Source: a virus
Reading direction: 5' to 3' (one strand)
Length of the DNA stretch: 42,136 nucleotides
Virus record (IMG/VR): IMGVR_UViG_3300037394_000075
Coordinates: 1 to 42,136 of that record
The notes under the pieces are model-generated. The model did no database searches, was not told the DNA's origin, and worked only from the letters and a program-made list of their open reading frames with translations. How positions within the stretch are numbered: the stretch's first letter is position 1; each line of letters starts with the position of its first letter. Shown piece after piece: positions 15,453-23,400 of the stretch. Made by a program: the position numbers and the translations under genes.

Positions 15453-15507
15453 CAGGAAAATCCAGATCATCGCCGCCGGAGTAAGAGAACCCGTCTTCAC
15501 TGCCCAT

Positions 15508-15556
15508 CAGCAATTATCACCTGAGACTCATAAGTCCGAAGTATTTGATAAGTAGG
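15508..15556 (+). promoter_or_regulatory. Late-promoter-like element P3 (variant spacing)
   Basis: AGTATTTGAT (15540-15549) followed by AAGTAGG matches the downstream box of the late element. The nearest upstream-box match, CAGCAATTAT, is at 15508-15517, eight bases further away than at the other four sites. The capsid start is about 90 bases downstream. Either the upstream box here is unrelated or the site is a divergent member. Confidence 0.45.
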
Positions 15557-15638
15557 ACCCGTAACGCAACCTGCGCCACGGTCATAGTTCCCACCATGAG
15601 AGTTGGAGGAACGTCACTCCTACTTACAGGACTTATCA

Positions 15639-16919
15639 ATGTCAAAGATTTTAGAGTTACGTAGTAGTCGCGCCACACTTGTGGCCGAAATGAAGTCGAT
15701 CCTTGAAAAGAACGACAAGCTCACCCCGGAGCAAGACAATCGCTGGAAGGAACTGGACGCAAAGCAGCAAGAACTCAAAACTCAGATTGACCAACTTGAG
15801 CGGACCGATGCTCTTGACGCGGAACTGCGTCAGGTAAACCGCCCTGCTAACTCGCAGGTTGGTGATGTGGACAAGCGTATCAATCCATACGCCGCCGCCG
15901 AAACCCGCGTAAAGCAAATTATCGGCACAGACGAGTATCACAACGAGTTCCGCAATTATCTCCGCACAGGAACAATCTCCGACAGCATGCATGAGGTTCG
16001 TACCTACGCTGGCCTCGGTGACGCCTCAGGTGCAGCGGGCGTAACACTGGTGCCCGTCGGATTTCAGAAGCAACTCGAAATCAAGTTGAAGGCTATTGGC
16101 GGAATCCGTCAAGCAGCCCAAATCCTCACTACAGCAACCGGCAATGCGCTGCACTACCCGAAGATGGACGACACCGCCAATCAAGGGTCATGGATTGCTG
16201 AAGCCACGGCGGTAAATCAGACCAACCCAAGTTTCTCGGAAGTTGTGCTCAGTGCAAATCTTGCGTCTTCCGACCAAGTGTTGGCCTCTGTTCAGCTTTT
16301 GCAGGACAGTGCATTCGATGTCGAGCAGTTCCTTGCCGACGCGTTCGGTATTCGTTTGCAGCGTCTCACCAACCTTGGCTATACGAAGGGAAGCGGCAGT
16401 GGACAGCCAACCGGGCTGGTAACCGCGCTCATCGCCGACGGCACCCGTGGCGTAACCGCAGTGGGTTCCAACTCCAACTCTGGCAACTCAAACGATACGG
16501 ACGTTGACAGCGTCGGCTCAGACGATTTGGACAACCTGATTACGAAAATTGACCCAGCGTACCGTATGAACGGTTCTTTTCAAGCGAACCAAGCGACATT
16601 TGACGCTCTCCGCAAGGTGAAGGACAAATACGGGCGTTCCATTTGGTCCGCTGGTTTGGCAGAAAAAGAGCCTGACACAATCCGTGGGTACAAGTATTAC
16701 TACAACCAGCACATGGACACGATTGCTCCAATGGCGAACTCCATGCTGTTCGGAGATTTTACGAAGTACATTATTCGTGATGTCCTGGGATTCCAGCTCG
16801 TTCGTTTCAATGAACTCTTTATGAGTTCTCATCAGGTTGGCTTCCAGGCCTATCTGAGAACGGACGGAAACATTCTCCAGACTGCGGCATTCGCAATGCT
16901 TCAGCACCCTTCGTCCTAA
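15639..16919 (+). CDS. HK97-fold major capsid protein
   Basis: A 426-aa capsid subunit. Residues about 10-75 are a charged coiled coil (LVAEMKSILEKNDKL, LDAKQQELKTQIDQLERT), the delta/scaffold domain expected to be removed by the neighbouring protease. The mature part includes AAGVTLVPVGFQKQLEIK, MDDTANQGSWIAEATA, LQRLTNLGYTKGSGSGQPTG and NQATFDALRKVKDKYG, all typical of the family. ATG 15639 is chosen because CAGGA precedes it by seven bases; the longer frame starting upstream lacks such a site. A strong terminator follows the stop. Confidence 0.96.
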   Translation: MSKILELRSSRATLVAEMKSILEKNDKLTPEQDNRWKELDAKQQELKTQIDQLERTDALDAELRQVNRPANSQVGDVDKRINPYAAAETRVKQIIGTDEYHNEFRNYLRTGTISDSMHEVRTYAGLGDASGAAGVTLVPVGFQKQLEIKLKAIGGIRQAAQILTTATGNALHYPKMDDTANQGSWIAEATAVNQTNPSFSEVVLSANLASSDQVLASVQLLQDSAFDVEQFLADAFGIRLQRLTNLGYTKGSGSGQPTGLVTALIADGTRGVTAVGSNSNSGNSNDTDVDSVGSDDLDNLITKIDPAYRMNGSFQANQATFDALRKVKDKYGRSIWSAGLAEKEPDTIRGYKYYYNQHMDTIAPMANSMLFGDFTKYIIRDVLGFQLVRFNELFMSSHQVGFQAYLRTDGNILQTAAFAMLQHPSS

Positions 16920-16943
16920 CAAGACGAAGGCGTTCCTCAACAG

Positions 16944-16975
16944 GGCAGGCTCGTTCTGAGTCTGCCTTTCCTTTT
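16944..16975 (+). terminator. Intrinsic terminator after capsid gene
   Basis: GGCAGGCTC (16944-16952) and GAGTCTGCC (16958-16966) form a nine-pair stem with one G-U pair and a five-base loop, followed by TTTCCTTTT. It separates the capsid gene from late element P4, which begins two bases after the T-run. Confidence 0.8.
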
Positions 16976-16976
16976 G

Positions 16977-17016
16977 CAGCAACAACATCACTGCATTCGC
17001 AGTATTTGAACATTAG
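16977..17016 (+). promoter_or_regulatory. Late-promoter-like element P4
   Basis: CAGCAACAAC (16977-16986), 14 bases, then AGTATTTGAA (17001-17010). It lies immediately downstream of a strong terminator and 15 bases upstream of the next start codon, exactly where a promoter is needed. This is the best positional evidence that the repeated element is a promoter. Confidence 0.65.
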
Positions 17017-17025
17017 AGGTACTCC

Positions 17026-17172
17026 ATGAAGAAACGACCACAGTTAGAGCGTGAATCTACGAGCTTGTCACCAGCGAAGCACTATGCGGTTCGCCCTTCC
17101 GCCGTGAAGAAAACCAAAGACAGATTTCCTCGTCCTCCTGTCATACGCACTCCTAAAAAGAAGGCTAAGTAA
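17026..17172 (+). CDS. Small highly basic protein
   Basis: A 48-aa protein with about a third Lys/Arg and many Pro (KKRPQLERESTSL, ending VIRTPKKKAK). AGAGGT (17015-17020) precedes the ATG, and the stop overlaps the next start (TAATG). It is the first gene of the connector/tail operon under P4. Function is unknown; nucleic-acid or capsid binding is possible from charge alone. Confidence 0.65.
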   Translation: MKKRPQLERESTSLSPAKHYAVRPSAVKKTKDRFPRPPVIRTPKKKAK

Positions 17173-17954
17173 TGTCAAGCGTGATCCAAACTGCGTATCC
17201 GTCAGTGGAACCCGTCAGCCTTGCGGAGATGACAAATTACTGCAAGGTCTTCGTCGCTTCGGATAACGACCTCATTACCGACCAGATTACTGCCGCTCGT
17301 GAGTGGATCGAAGACCAAACGGGATTGTGTCTGGCATCTCGCAACTTCATTCAGTTCGAGGACTCGCTTCCGTCAATTCCCTATGGATTCTCAGGCTACG
17401 CATACTCAGCCAGTCAAAATGCTTACTTCGGGTACGGTCCCCTTACACCCTATCCACCGATGGGCTGGAATCCCCGTGTCAATCCATTCGAGATCCAGAT
17501 CATCCGCAATCCCGTAACGGCAATCGACCACATTGAGTACATAGACACATTCGGAAATCTTCAGACGCTTGAACCAGGTCTGGACTTCGTGATGGACCTC
17601 GTATCGACGCCCGCTCGTGTCGCCCCACTCCCAGGTCAGCGTTGGCCACAGGGAATGGTCGGTCTAAACAACGCCCGCATTTACTTTACCGCTGGGGGAA
17701 CGCTGGGCACAGATGGCACCGAGACTGTCACGGATCCCGATGCTCCGACCCCACCAGACCAAGACAGCAACTCGTTCACCATGACGACCGACATTCCGAG
17801 GGCGTTGAAGATTGCGATTTTCCAGCTTGCGCTCCATTGGTATGAAAATCGTGGCTCGGTGACCGCTGGGGCTGCTAACTCGATTCCGCACTCGCTTGAC
17901 AACATCGTCAAGAGCTACAGAGTGCTCAACATCAATCCAGTGACGAGGTGCTAA
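17172..17954 (+). CDS. Head-tail connector protein, gp6-like
   Basis: A 260-aa adaptor that docks below the portal. The N-terminal block VEPVSLAEMTNYCKVFVASDNDLITDQITAAREWIEDQTG is the standard gp6-like/phage_connect pattern (quoted here only in part as VSLAEM and AAREWIEDQTG are the diagnostic pieces). The C-terminal helix IPRALKIAIFQLALHWYENR followed by a Pro-His segment closes the fold. The central 100 residues, rich in Tyr and Pro, are an insertion relative to the short forms. Order and neighbours agree with a siphophage connector module. Confidence 0.88.
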   Translation: MSSVIQTAYPSVEPVSLAEMTNYCKVFVASDNDLITDQITAAREWIEDQTGLCLASRNFIQFEDSLPSIPYGFSGYAYSASQNAYFGYGPLTPYPPMGWNPRVNPFEIQIIRNPVTAIDHIEYIDTFGNLQTLEPGLDFVMDLVSTPARVAPLPGQRWPQGMVGLNNARIYFTAGGTLGTDGTETVTDPDAPTPPDQDSNSFTMTTDIPRALKIAIFQLALHWYENRGSVTAGAANSIPHSLDNIVKSYRVLNINPVTRC

Positions 17955-17957
17955 GGA

Positions 17958-18326
17958 ATGGCACTTCGCCGACTCAACGATGGATTCAGATATAGCGACC
18001 GTGGAAGCTTCCGTGACCAAGTCACGTTGATGATGCCTGCCGCAGACAGCCTGCCCGATGGCAGTCCGAGCACACCGATCGTGTTCGCCTCAAACGTGTG
18101 GGCTTATATTCGTGCGCTGCGCTCGCAGGAAGTCAACACCGCTGACCTGGTTCAGAGCGAGTTGTTCTACGACGTGCGCATTCCCTATCTAGCGGGCGTG
18201 AACTCGGCGATGACCGTTATCTCGCCCAGCGGGGCGACGTGGTTCATCGTCAACGTTGCTGATCCCGATCAGCGTCAGGTCGAATTGCGGATGCTTTGCC
18301 GTTGCATCAACGACGGGGCCGTATAA
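17958..18326 (+). CDS. Head-tail adaptor (phage_H_T_join family)
   Basis: A 122-aa stopper/closure protein. The order of elements fits the family: FRDQVTLMMPAADSL, then VWAYIRALRSQEVN, FYDVRIPYLAGVNSAM, VISPSGATWFIVNVADPD and the closing beta strand RQVELRMLC. It sits three bases after the connector gene and directly before the gp10-like gene, the usual arrangement of HK97-type joining proteins. Subunit contacts are inferred from family knowledge. Confidence 0.88.
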   Translation: MALRRLNDGFRYSDRGSFRDQVTLMMPAADSLPDGSPSTPIVFASNVWAYIRALRSQEVNTADLVQSELFYDVRIPYLAGVNSAMTVISPSGATWFIVNVADPDQRQVELRMLCRCINDGAV

Positions 18327-18327
18327 G

Positions 18328-18774
18328 GTGAGCGACATCACCATCAGAGTCTCGGGCCTCGACGAACTCAAGCGGCGGCTCGATTCGTTGGACGACGGCA
18401 AGCTTGCTCGCTCGATGATGCAGACGGGGGCTCGAAAGGCAGCGAAAGTGCTTCTGGCCGCGCAGCAGCAGACCGTACCCGTCGCTGATGGTCGTTTGCG
18501 GGACGCGCTAGGCATACAGGTCAAGAGGGCAAAGAGCGACAAGCTTCAAGTGCTGATTGGGCCTGATCAAAAGCTCAATTTCATTGGAAGATTTCACGAG
18601 TTCGGCACCAAGTTCATGGCAGGCATTCACTGGATGCAAAAGGCATTTGACTATTCCTGCAACGATGCATTGGACATCTACACTGCGGAAGTCACCCGGA
18701 TGCTGGACAAGAAAATGTATGCGGACCTGATGGCTGCAATTGAAGACGGGCTAGCAGCGGGAGATGACGAATAA
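18328..18774 (+). CDS. HK97 gp10-like tail completion protein
   Basis: A 148-aa protein. ITIRVSGLDELKRRLDSL, KAAKVLLAAQQQTVPVADGRLRDAL, and FIGRFHEFGTKFMAG are the diagnostic blocks (the final RFHEFGT is a family hallmark). GTG 18328 is chosen since it follows the adaptor stop by one base and begins the conserved region; the open frame upstream reads across the adaptor gene. The gene overlaps the next by a TAATG. It helps join tail to head. Confidence 0.92.
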   Translation: MSDITIRVSGLDELKRRLDSLDDGKLARSMMQTGARKAAKVLLAAQQQTVPVADGRLRDALGIQVKRAKSDKLQVLIGPDQKLNFIGRFHEFGTKFMAGIHWMQKAFDYSCNDALDIYTAEVTRMLDKKMYADLMAAIEDGLAAGDDE

Positions 18775-19184
18775 TGATCCAAGAAGGCATCAATCAACTG
18801 TTGAAAGCTGATCCGACTTTGTCGGCGTTGACGACGCAGATCGTCCCAGTTGGGGTGGTCAAGGGCGTAACGAGTCCCTATATCGTCTACCACATCGGTA
18901 CGGCTCTCGACACGCTCGACACACAGGGGTCAACTGGGTATCGCTTGGCGCGATTTCAGTTCGACGCCTACAGCACCCTGTCTTACGCCGAGGCTAAGGC
19001 GGTCGTCAAGGCGATCCGGGGCGTGCTCCAAAACTTCCAGAACACTGCTCTTTCAGATTCTGACAGCACCTTCGTCCAAGGCTGTCTTATCGACATGGAA
19101 TCGGACATGCCATTTGTTCCGCAAGGTGTCGCCTCAATCGAATATAGAGTTATGGTTCAAGTGTCAGTCTTCTACAAAGAGTAA
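18774..19184 (+). CDS. Tail completion protein, DUF3168-like
   Basis: A 136-aa protein equivalent to lambda gpU. IQEGINQLLKADPTLSAL opens the family, followed by SPYIVYHIGTALD, ARFQFDAYSTLSYAEAKAVV and a final YRVMVQVSVFYKE strand. It caps the tail tube end facing the head. The start overlaps the gp10-like stop, and it ends right before late element P5. Confidence 0.9.
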   Translation: MIQEGINQLLKADPTLSALTTQIVPVGVVKGVTSPYIVYHIGTALDTLDTQGSTGYRLARFQFDAYSTLSYAEAKAVVKAIRGVLQNFQNTALSDSDSTFVQGCLIDMESDMPFVPQGVASIEYRVMVQVSVFYKE

Positions 19185-19189
19185 CCCAC

Positions 19190-19230
19190 CAGCAATAACT
19201 CCACCAAGTTAGCAGTATTTGAATAGTAGG
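19190..19230 (+). promoter_or_regulatory. Late-promoter-like element P5
   Basis: CAGCAATAAC (19190-19199), 14 bases, then AGTATTTGAA (19214-19223) and TAGTAGG. It lies six bases after the tail completion gene and upstream of the abundantly needed tail tube gene, with a leader of about 65 bases. Confidence 0.65.
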
Positions 19231-19293
19231 CGCTCTCAACCACGAGCGATGGCTAACCCCAGCAACCAAGAAACTCAAAGGAGAAACACACCC

Positions 19294-19701
19294 ATGTCGT
19301 TTGCTACTGCATCGTTCGTTGGCGTTGGACAGACCATCGCTTACAACTCCACCACTCTCAATCACATCACGGATATCGACTATTCAGGTTCCAAGGTTGA
19401 CACAGCCGACACCACAGATACTTCCGCCATCAGCGGATATCGCACATTCATTCCCGCCCTAAAAGATGCTGGCGACTGTCAGATTAAGGGTATCTGGTAT
19501 CCAGGCGAAGCGTCACAGGAGGGCCTTGAGCCACTCAAAGGCACTGTCGCTTCCTGGGTTCACACTCTTCCCAACAACCTGGGCATCGTCTCGTTTACCG
19601 GCATGTTGACCTCCGTGGATAAAACCGCAAATCTCGATAAGTCGGGCGAGTTCACAACGAAAATCAAAATCTCAGGTCCCATCATTTACGCACAGAGCTA
19701 A
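19294..19701 (+). CDS. Major tail tube protein
   Basis: A 135-aa beta-rich tube subunit. FVGVGQTIAYNSTTLNHITD, then SKVDTADTTDTSAISGYRTF, GDCQIKGIWYPGEAS and the TGMLTSV strand fit siphophage tail tube proteins. ATG 19294 is preferred because AAAGGAG (19277-19283) lies upstream at an acceptable distance; the open frame extends through the leader. Position before the G/GT chaperones and tape measure agrees. It has its own late element, P5, as expected for an abundant protein. Confidence 0.88.
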   Translation: MSFATASFVGVGQTIAYNSTTLNHITDIDYSGSKVDTADTTDTSAISGYRTFIPALKDAGDCQIKGIWYPGEASQEGLEPLKGTVASWVHTLPNNLGIVSFTGMLTSVDKTANLDKSGEFTTKIKISGPIIYAQS

Positions 19702-19769
19702 CGGGCGCTCACTTGCTCGTCGTGTCTGTGGCGTACAGGCACCCGTGCGTTTGATGGAAGGAAAAAGTT

Positions 19770-20183
19770 ATGAGTCAAGTTGCAGAAATAAAGAGTGCGG
19801 TAATTCCGTACATTCGGCTGGTCGTGTCGTACGAAGACCCGACCGGCGCGCTTTGTGAGCAGGAATGGAAGCTGTGCTTCGATTACAAATCCATAGCGAA
19901 GGCGGAACAAGAACTCAAGATAGACCTCAAATCATTCGAGGCGTGGAAGAGCGTCACCTCTGCTATGACCCCGCAACTGGTTCATGCAGGCCTCTCGCGG
20001 TATCACCCAGACGTGACATTAGAGCAGGTTCAAGAACGTCTCAATCCAGATATTCAGCGACCGTTACAAGAGGCATTGTTCGGCGCATTATTCCCAGGCG
20101 TTATGGAAGCTATGAACAAGTTCAAGGCCCAGCAGGGAAATGAAACAAAAAACGCAGAGTCCGTGGCAAGCCAAAGCGTCTAG
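19770..20183 (+). CDS. Tail assembly chaperone, G-like
   Basis: A 137-aa protein playing the role of lambda gpG. YIRLVVSYEDPTG and the segment FDYKSIAKAEQELKIDL, with a Phe-Glu-Ala-Trp turn and SAMTPQLVHAGL, match a family of tail chaperones that coat the tape measure before tube growth. The terminal residues (NETKNAESVASQSV) are short and polar because the main product stops just after the slippery site. GGAAGG precedes the ATG. The shifted product is listed separately. Confidence 0.85.
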   Translation: MSQVAEIKSAVIPYIRLVVSYEDPTGALCEQEWKLCFDYKSIAKAEQELKIDLKSFEAWKSVTSAMTPQLVHAGLSRYHPDVTLEQVQERLNPDIQRPLQEALFGALFPGVMEAMNKFKAQQGNETKNAESVASQSV

Positions 20184-20605
20184 AAAGCGAACCACGGACT
20201 TGGGAACAGCTCTGGGCAATCGCTCGCTACGACTTAGGTCTCAGTTGGGAAGAGTTCGAGGAACTGACGCCGTCGATGTTCAGGGCGCTGCGGTATAGGC
20301 AGGAAATCAAGTTTCGGCATGACTGTTTTGCTAATGCGATCGGGGCAGCGGATTACCGCAATGCACACAGGCTGGAATCGAACGATAAGGTATGGTCGCC
20401 ACTCGATTACGTCGTTTGTGAGGGAGGGGAGCAGGACACGAACCGCGACGAGGCCAAAAGAAACATTGCCTCGATCTATTGTCTGATCGGTTCCCTCACG
20501 CCCGAACAGGCGGCAAAACAGAAAGAAAAAGTCATCCATGACCTGACAAAGCAGGGCTTCGATGACGCGGAAGAGTTGTTCAAAGAAATATTTCCAGAGG
20601 GCTAA
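19770..20605 (+). CDS. Tail assembly chaperone GT-like fusion made by -1 frameshift
   Basis: If ribosomes slip one base back at 20147-20153, translation continues in the overlapping frame, which is open from 20144 to the stop at 20603-20605. The result is a protein of about 278 aa: the G-like part and a 150-residue T domain starting RRVRGKPKRLESEP and containing WEQLWAIARYDLGLSWEEFEEL, YRQEIKFRHDCFANAIG and a helical end, DDAEELFKEIFPEG. The T domain binds the tail tube subunit in lambda. No independent start with a ribosome site is seen for the second frame, supporting synthesis only by frameshift. Confidence 0.82.
20147..20153 (+). other. Programmed -1 frameshift slippery heptamer A-AAA-AAC
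   Basis: The seven bases AAAAAAC lie in the X-XXY-YYZ phase relative to the G-like frame (codons AAA at 20148, AAC at 20151). This is one of the strongest bacterial -1 slippery sites, and the shifted frame is open for 150 codons afterwards. The zero frame stops 28 bases further on. Confidence 0.85.
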
Positions 20606-20608
20606 GCA

Positions 20609-22735
20609 ATGAGCGTACTTGTTGGGACACTGGCGGTCGATGTAGTCAACGGGCGAGCTACGTTTACGCTCGACGACGCCAAATCCGAACTCGATTCGTT
20701 TGGTAAGAAAGTTCAGGACACGCAAGGGCAAGTCGATTACTCGATGGGTGAGGCTCGTCATTCGGTAATGATGCTGGGTGAGGAGTTCGGCGTTCACCTG
20801 CCTCGCGGTGTGACATCCTTCATTGCGTCCATCGGGCCACTTGGTGCTGTTCTTGAAGCGGCATTTCCCTTTCTAGCGATCATCCTCGGGGCAACCCTGC
20901 TCATTGAGCACCTGGCTAAGCTGCGTGAAGAAGGTGAGAAGCTCGCCCAATCTCAAAGTGAGTTCGGAACCATCATCAACAAAGTCTTCATGAGCCTCGA
21001 TGACAAGCTGTTGGAAGCTGGCATCCGTGCGGATGAACTCGCTGGGAATCATCTCGCCGCCCTCAGCAAGCAACTGACCCTCATCGACCACGCCAGTCTC
21101 AAGGACTTGATGCAGCAATTTGACATCTTGGATAAGGCTGCGGACGCCGTATTCGCCCAACTGAAGGCAAGTTGGTATCAGTTCGGAGCCGGATCGGCTG
21201 GCGCTAAGCACTCCCTGGAAGAATTCAAAGCCCAATATGACTCCCTGCTGTCCCAGGGCAAGGACACCGAAGCCACTGCTCTACTCGACGCCAAGGTTCA
21301 GAGGGAAGAGAAGATTCTCGCATTGCAAAAGCAAGCCAGAGACAGTCAGGGCGGTGACGGGCGGAGGGGCAATTACCAGAAATACGAAGAAGCCATCGTT
21401 CAGCTTCGTCAACTGGGTGTGGGAATAACGGAAAAGGAAATCGCCGCCCAGCAAACTTTGGTGGACGCACTCGACGCACAGGTTGCGGTCCAGCAGAAGG
21501 TTGTCGCCCTGAAACAGGCACAGGATCAGGCAGCGACTCAGAAGACGGACCACGAAATCGGTGGGGACGACGATAAGCGTTGGCGTGAAGAGGCTCGGGA
21601 GGCTAAGCAAGCCGCTGACGATGCCGAGAAAGCCTGGGAGAAAGCGTATCAAGAGGCTGTTTCCAAGCTCGAAGAAAGCGAAAAGGTGAAGATCGCCGCC
21701 ACTCGTGAAGGTAGTCAGGAACGCATCGCCGCAATCGATGCCGCCATCAAGGAAGAAGAATCCAAGGGTCTTCAAAACAACAATTACTACAAGGGACTAC
21801 TCGTCGCCAAGGTTCAGGCTCAAAGAGAAATGACCGATCAGATTCGCGCGATCAACCAGCGGATGGGTGAAGAGGATCTCAAGAACACGCTGGCAATGGC
21901 GAAGTTGAACGAAAAAGCCACGGAGGACCGAACACATTTTGAACTGGCTATGCGGATTTCGAGTGCCAAGCAGGTTCTCGCCGCCGACATCAAAGCGGTT
22001 CAAGATCAGACCAACATCGACGAGAACGGTTACAGGAAGCAGTTAGACGCTCTGGATAAGTTCGCCAAGGATTACGAAGTCAAGAAAAAGGAGTTGATGG
22101 ACAAGATCGCCCAGACGGAGAAACAGGGGGGCAATCAAGTCATGGAACTCCAGCAGAAGGCGCTGCTGAAGCAGGAACAGGACATCAAGCAAGCCTACAC
22201 GAAAATGGCTGACGACATTGGCAACAACATCGCCAAGACGCTCGTCGAAAACAAAAACTTCGCGCAGGCGATGGAAAAGACTGGCGAGCAGATGCTTGAG
22301 GGAATGATTAAGAACCTCGTCAAGATGATCCTTCTGCACGACGAAGCCAAGCTGTCTGACGCCAAGAAAGCCGCCGCCGACGCTTATGCGTGGGCTGGTA
22401 ACCCGATCTTGGGCGGTGTTCTTGCTGCTGGAGCGTTCGCGGCAGTCATGGCCTTCGAGGAAGGCGGAGTCGTGCCGGGTATGGGAAGTGCTGACAACGT
22501 CCCAGCCATGTTAAGTCCGCACGAGATGATTCTGCCCGCACCCATCTCGACGGGATTGCAGAATGCAATCGCTGGTGGAAATCTAGGCGGCGACAAGGGT
22601 GACATACACGTCCACCACAGTCCGACCTACCACGTGAACACGATTGATGGGCGTGGTTTCAAGGGCGTGCTCGAAGCTCATAAGCACGAGATAACTCAGC
22701 ATGTAAAGAAAGAGCTTCGGAGAAGTAACAAGTAA
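20609..22735 (+). CDS. Tail tape measure protein
   Basis: A 708-aa protein that sets tail length and probably helps DNA entry. N-terminus: VGTLAVDVVNGRATFTLDDA, then a helical region with a hydrophobic segment at about 78-102 (LGAVLEAAFPFLAIILGATL). Residues about 200-560 are long charged coiled coil (EAKQAADDAEKAWEKAYQEA and similar). The C-terminus carries the family signature GGVVPGMGSADNVPAMLSP followed by HEMILP and a His-rich end. At 708 residues the tail would be short, roughly 0.1 micrometre by the usual rule of about 0.15 nm per residue. It follows the G/GT genes directly. Confidence 0.93.
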   Translation: MSVLVGTLAVDVVNGRATFTLDDAKSELDSFGKKVQDTQGQVDYSMGEARHSVMMLGEEFGVHLPRGVTSFIASIGPLGAVLEAAFPFLAIILGATLLIEHLAKLREEGEKLAQSQSEFGTIINKVFMSLDDKLLEAGIRADELAGNHLAALSKQLTLIDHASLKDLMQQFDILDKAADAVFAQLKASWYQFGAGSAGAKHSLEEFKAQYDSLLSQGKDTEATALLDAKVQREEKILALQKQARDSQGGDGRRGNYQKYEEAIVQLRQLGVGITEKEIAAQQTLVDALDAQVAVQQKVVALKQAQDQAATQKTDHEIGGDDDKRWREEAREAKQAADDAEKAWEKAYQEAVSKLEESEKVKIAATREGSQERIAAIDAAIKEEESKGLQNNNYYKGLLVAKVQAQREMTDQIRAINQRMGEEDLKNTLAMAKLNEKATEDRTHFELAMRISSAKQVLAADIKAVQDQTNIDENGYRKQLDALDKFAKDYEVKKKELMDKIAQTEKQGGNQVMELQQKALLKQEQDIKQAYTKMADDIGNNIAKTLVENKNFAQAMEKTGEQMLEGMIKNLVKMILLHDEAKLSDAKKAAADAYAWAGNPILGGVLAAGAFAAVMAFEEGGVVPGMGSADNVPAMLSPHEMILPAPISTGLQNAIAGGNLGGDKGDIHVHHSPTYHVNTIDGRGFKGVLEAHKHEITQHVKKELRRSNK

Positions 22736-22737
22736 CT

Positions 22738-23400
22738 ATGTCCTATCCGATACTGTCATCCTCGATTAAATGGAAGGTCGAGAGTTACAAGAAAACTCTC
22801 AACTTCAATTCGGAGAAACAGGGCAACGCCGCTGGTCGCGGCGTGAGTGCTGTCAGCTTGAAGCCGTACTGCACCTGGGACTTCGACATTGAGATGCCGA
22901 CAAGCAGCGGGTCGATTGCCGCCGTCTCCTCTCAGGTTTCCGAATTGATCGGGGTCCACGCGGCCTGCAACGGTCAAGCGGGGCTCTTCCTGTACAGCGA
23001 CTATACAGACAATGCGGTCGCCACAGGTGTCAGCGGGATGCTCGATGTCACGCCCGCTTCCGCTTCGCCGATGGCAACAACGGGCAACGGTGTCTCCACA
23101 CAGTTTCAACTTGCACGGTCGCTTGGTGGAGTTGCATGGGACATCATTCAGAACCTTAACGGCAGCATTACCGGGTATATCGACGGTACGTTGACCACCG
23201 CCTATAGCGTCTCAAGCACGGGTGTCATCACCTTCACTTCCGCACCCGCCAGCGATGCCACGCTTACATGGAGTGGCAACTTCTATTTCCTCTGCCGCTT
23301 TGCGGCGAACTCCTTCAGCGACCTGTCCATGATCGGGTTCAACCAGGGCGGCGCGTTATGGACGTGCTCAGGTGTGAAATTTTCCTCGGAGTTCGTCTAA
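22738..23400 (+). CDS. Distal tail protein, DUF2460-like
   Basis: A 220-aa distal-tail/baseplate protein. LSSSIKWKVESYKKTLN, FDIEMPTSSGSIAAV and SELIGVHAACNGQAGLFLY resemble the strand order of DUF2460 proteins, as do the segment GNGVSTQFQLARSLGG and the end FSSEFV. DUF2460, DUF2163 and NlpC/P60 genes in a row characterise the tail tip of gene-transfer-agent-like siphophages. It starts two bases after the tape measure and abuts the next gene. Confidence 0.85.
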   Translation: MSYPILSSSIKWKVESYKKTLNFNSEKQGNAAGRGVSAVSLKPYCTWDFDIEMPTSSGSIAAVSSQVSELIGVHAACNGQAGLFLYSDYTDNAVATGVSGMLDVTPASASPMATTGNGVSTQFQLARSLGGVAWDIIQNLNGSITGYIDGTLTTAYSVSSTGVITFTSAPASDATLTWSGNFYFLCRFAANSFSDLSMIGFNQGGALWTCSGVKFSSEFV

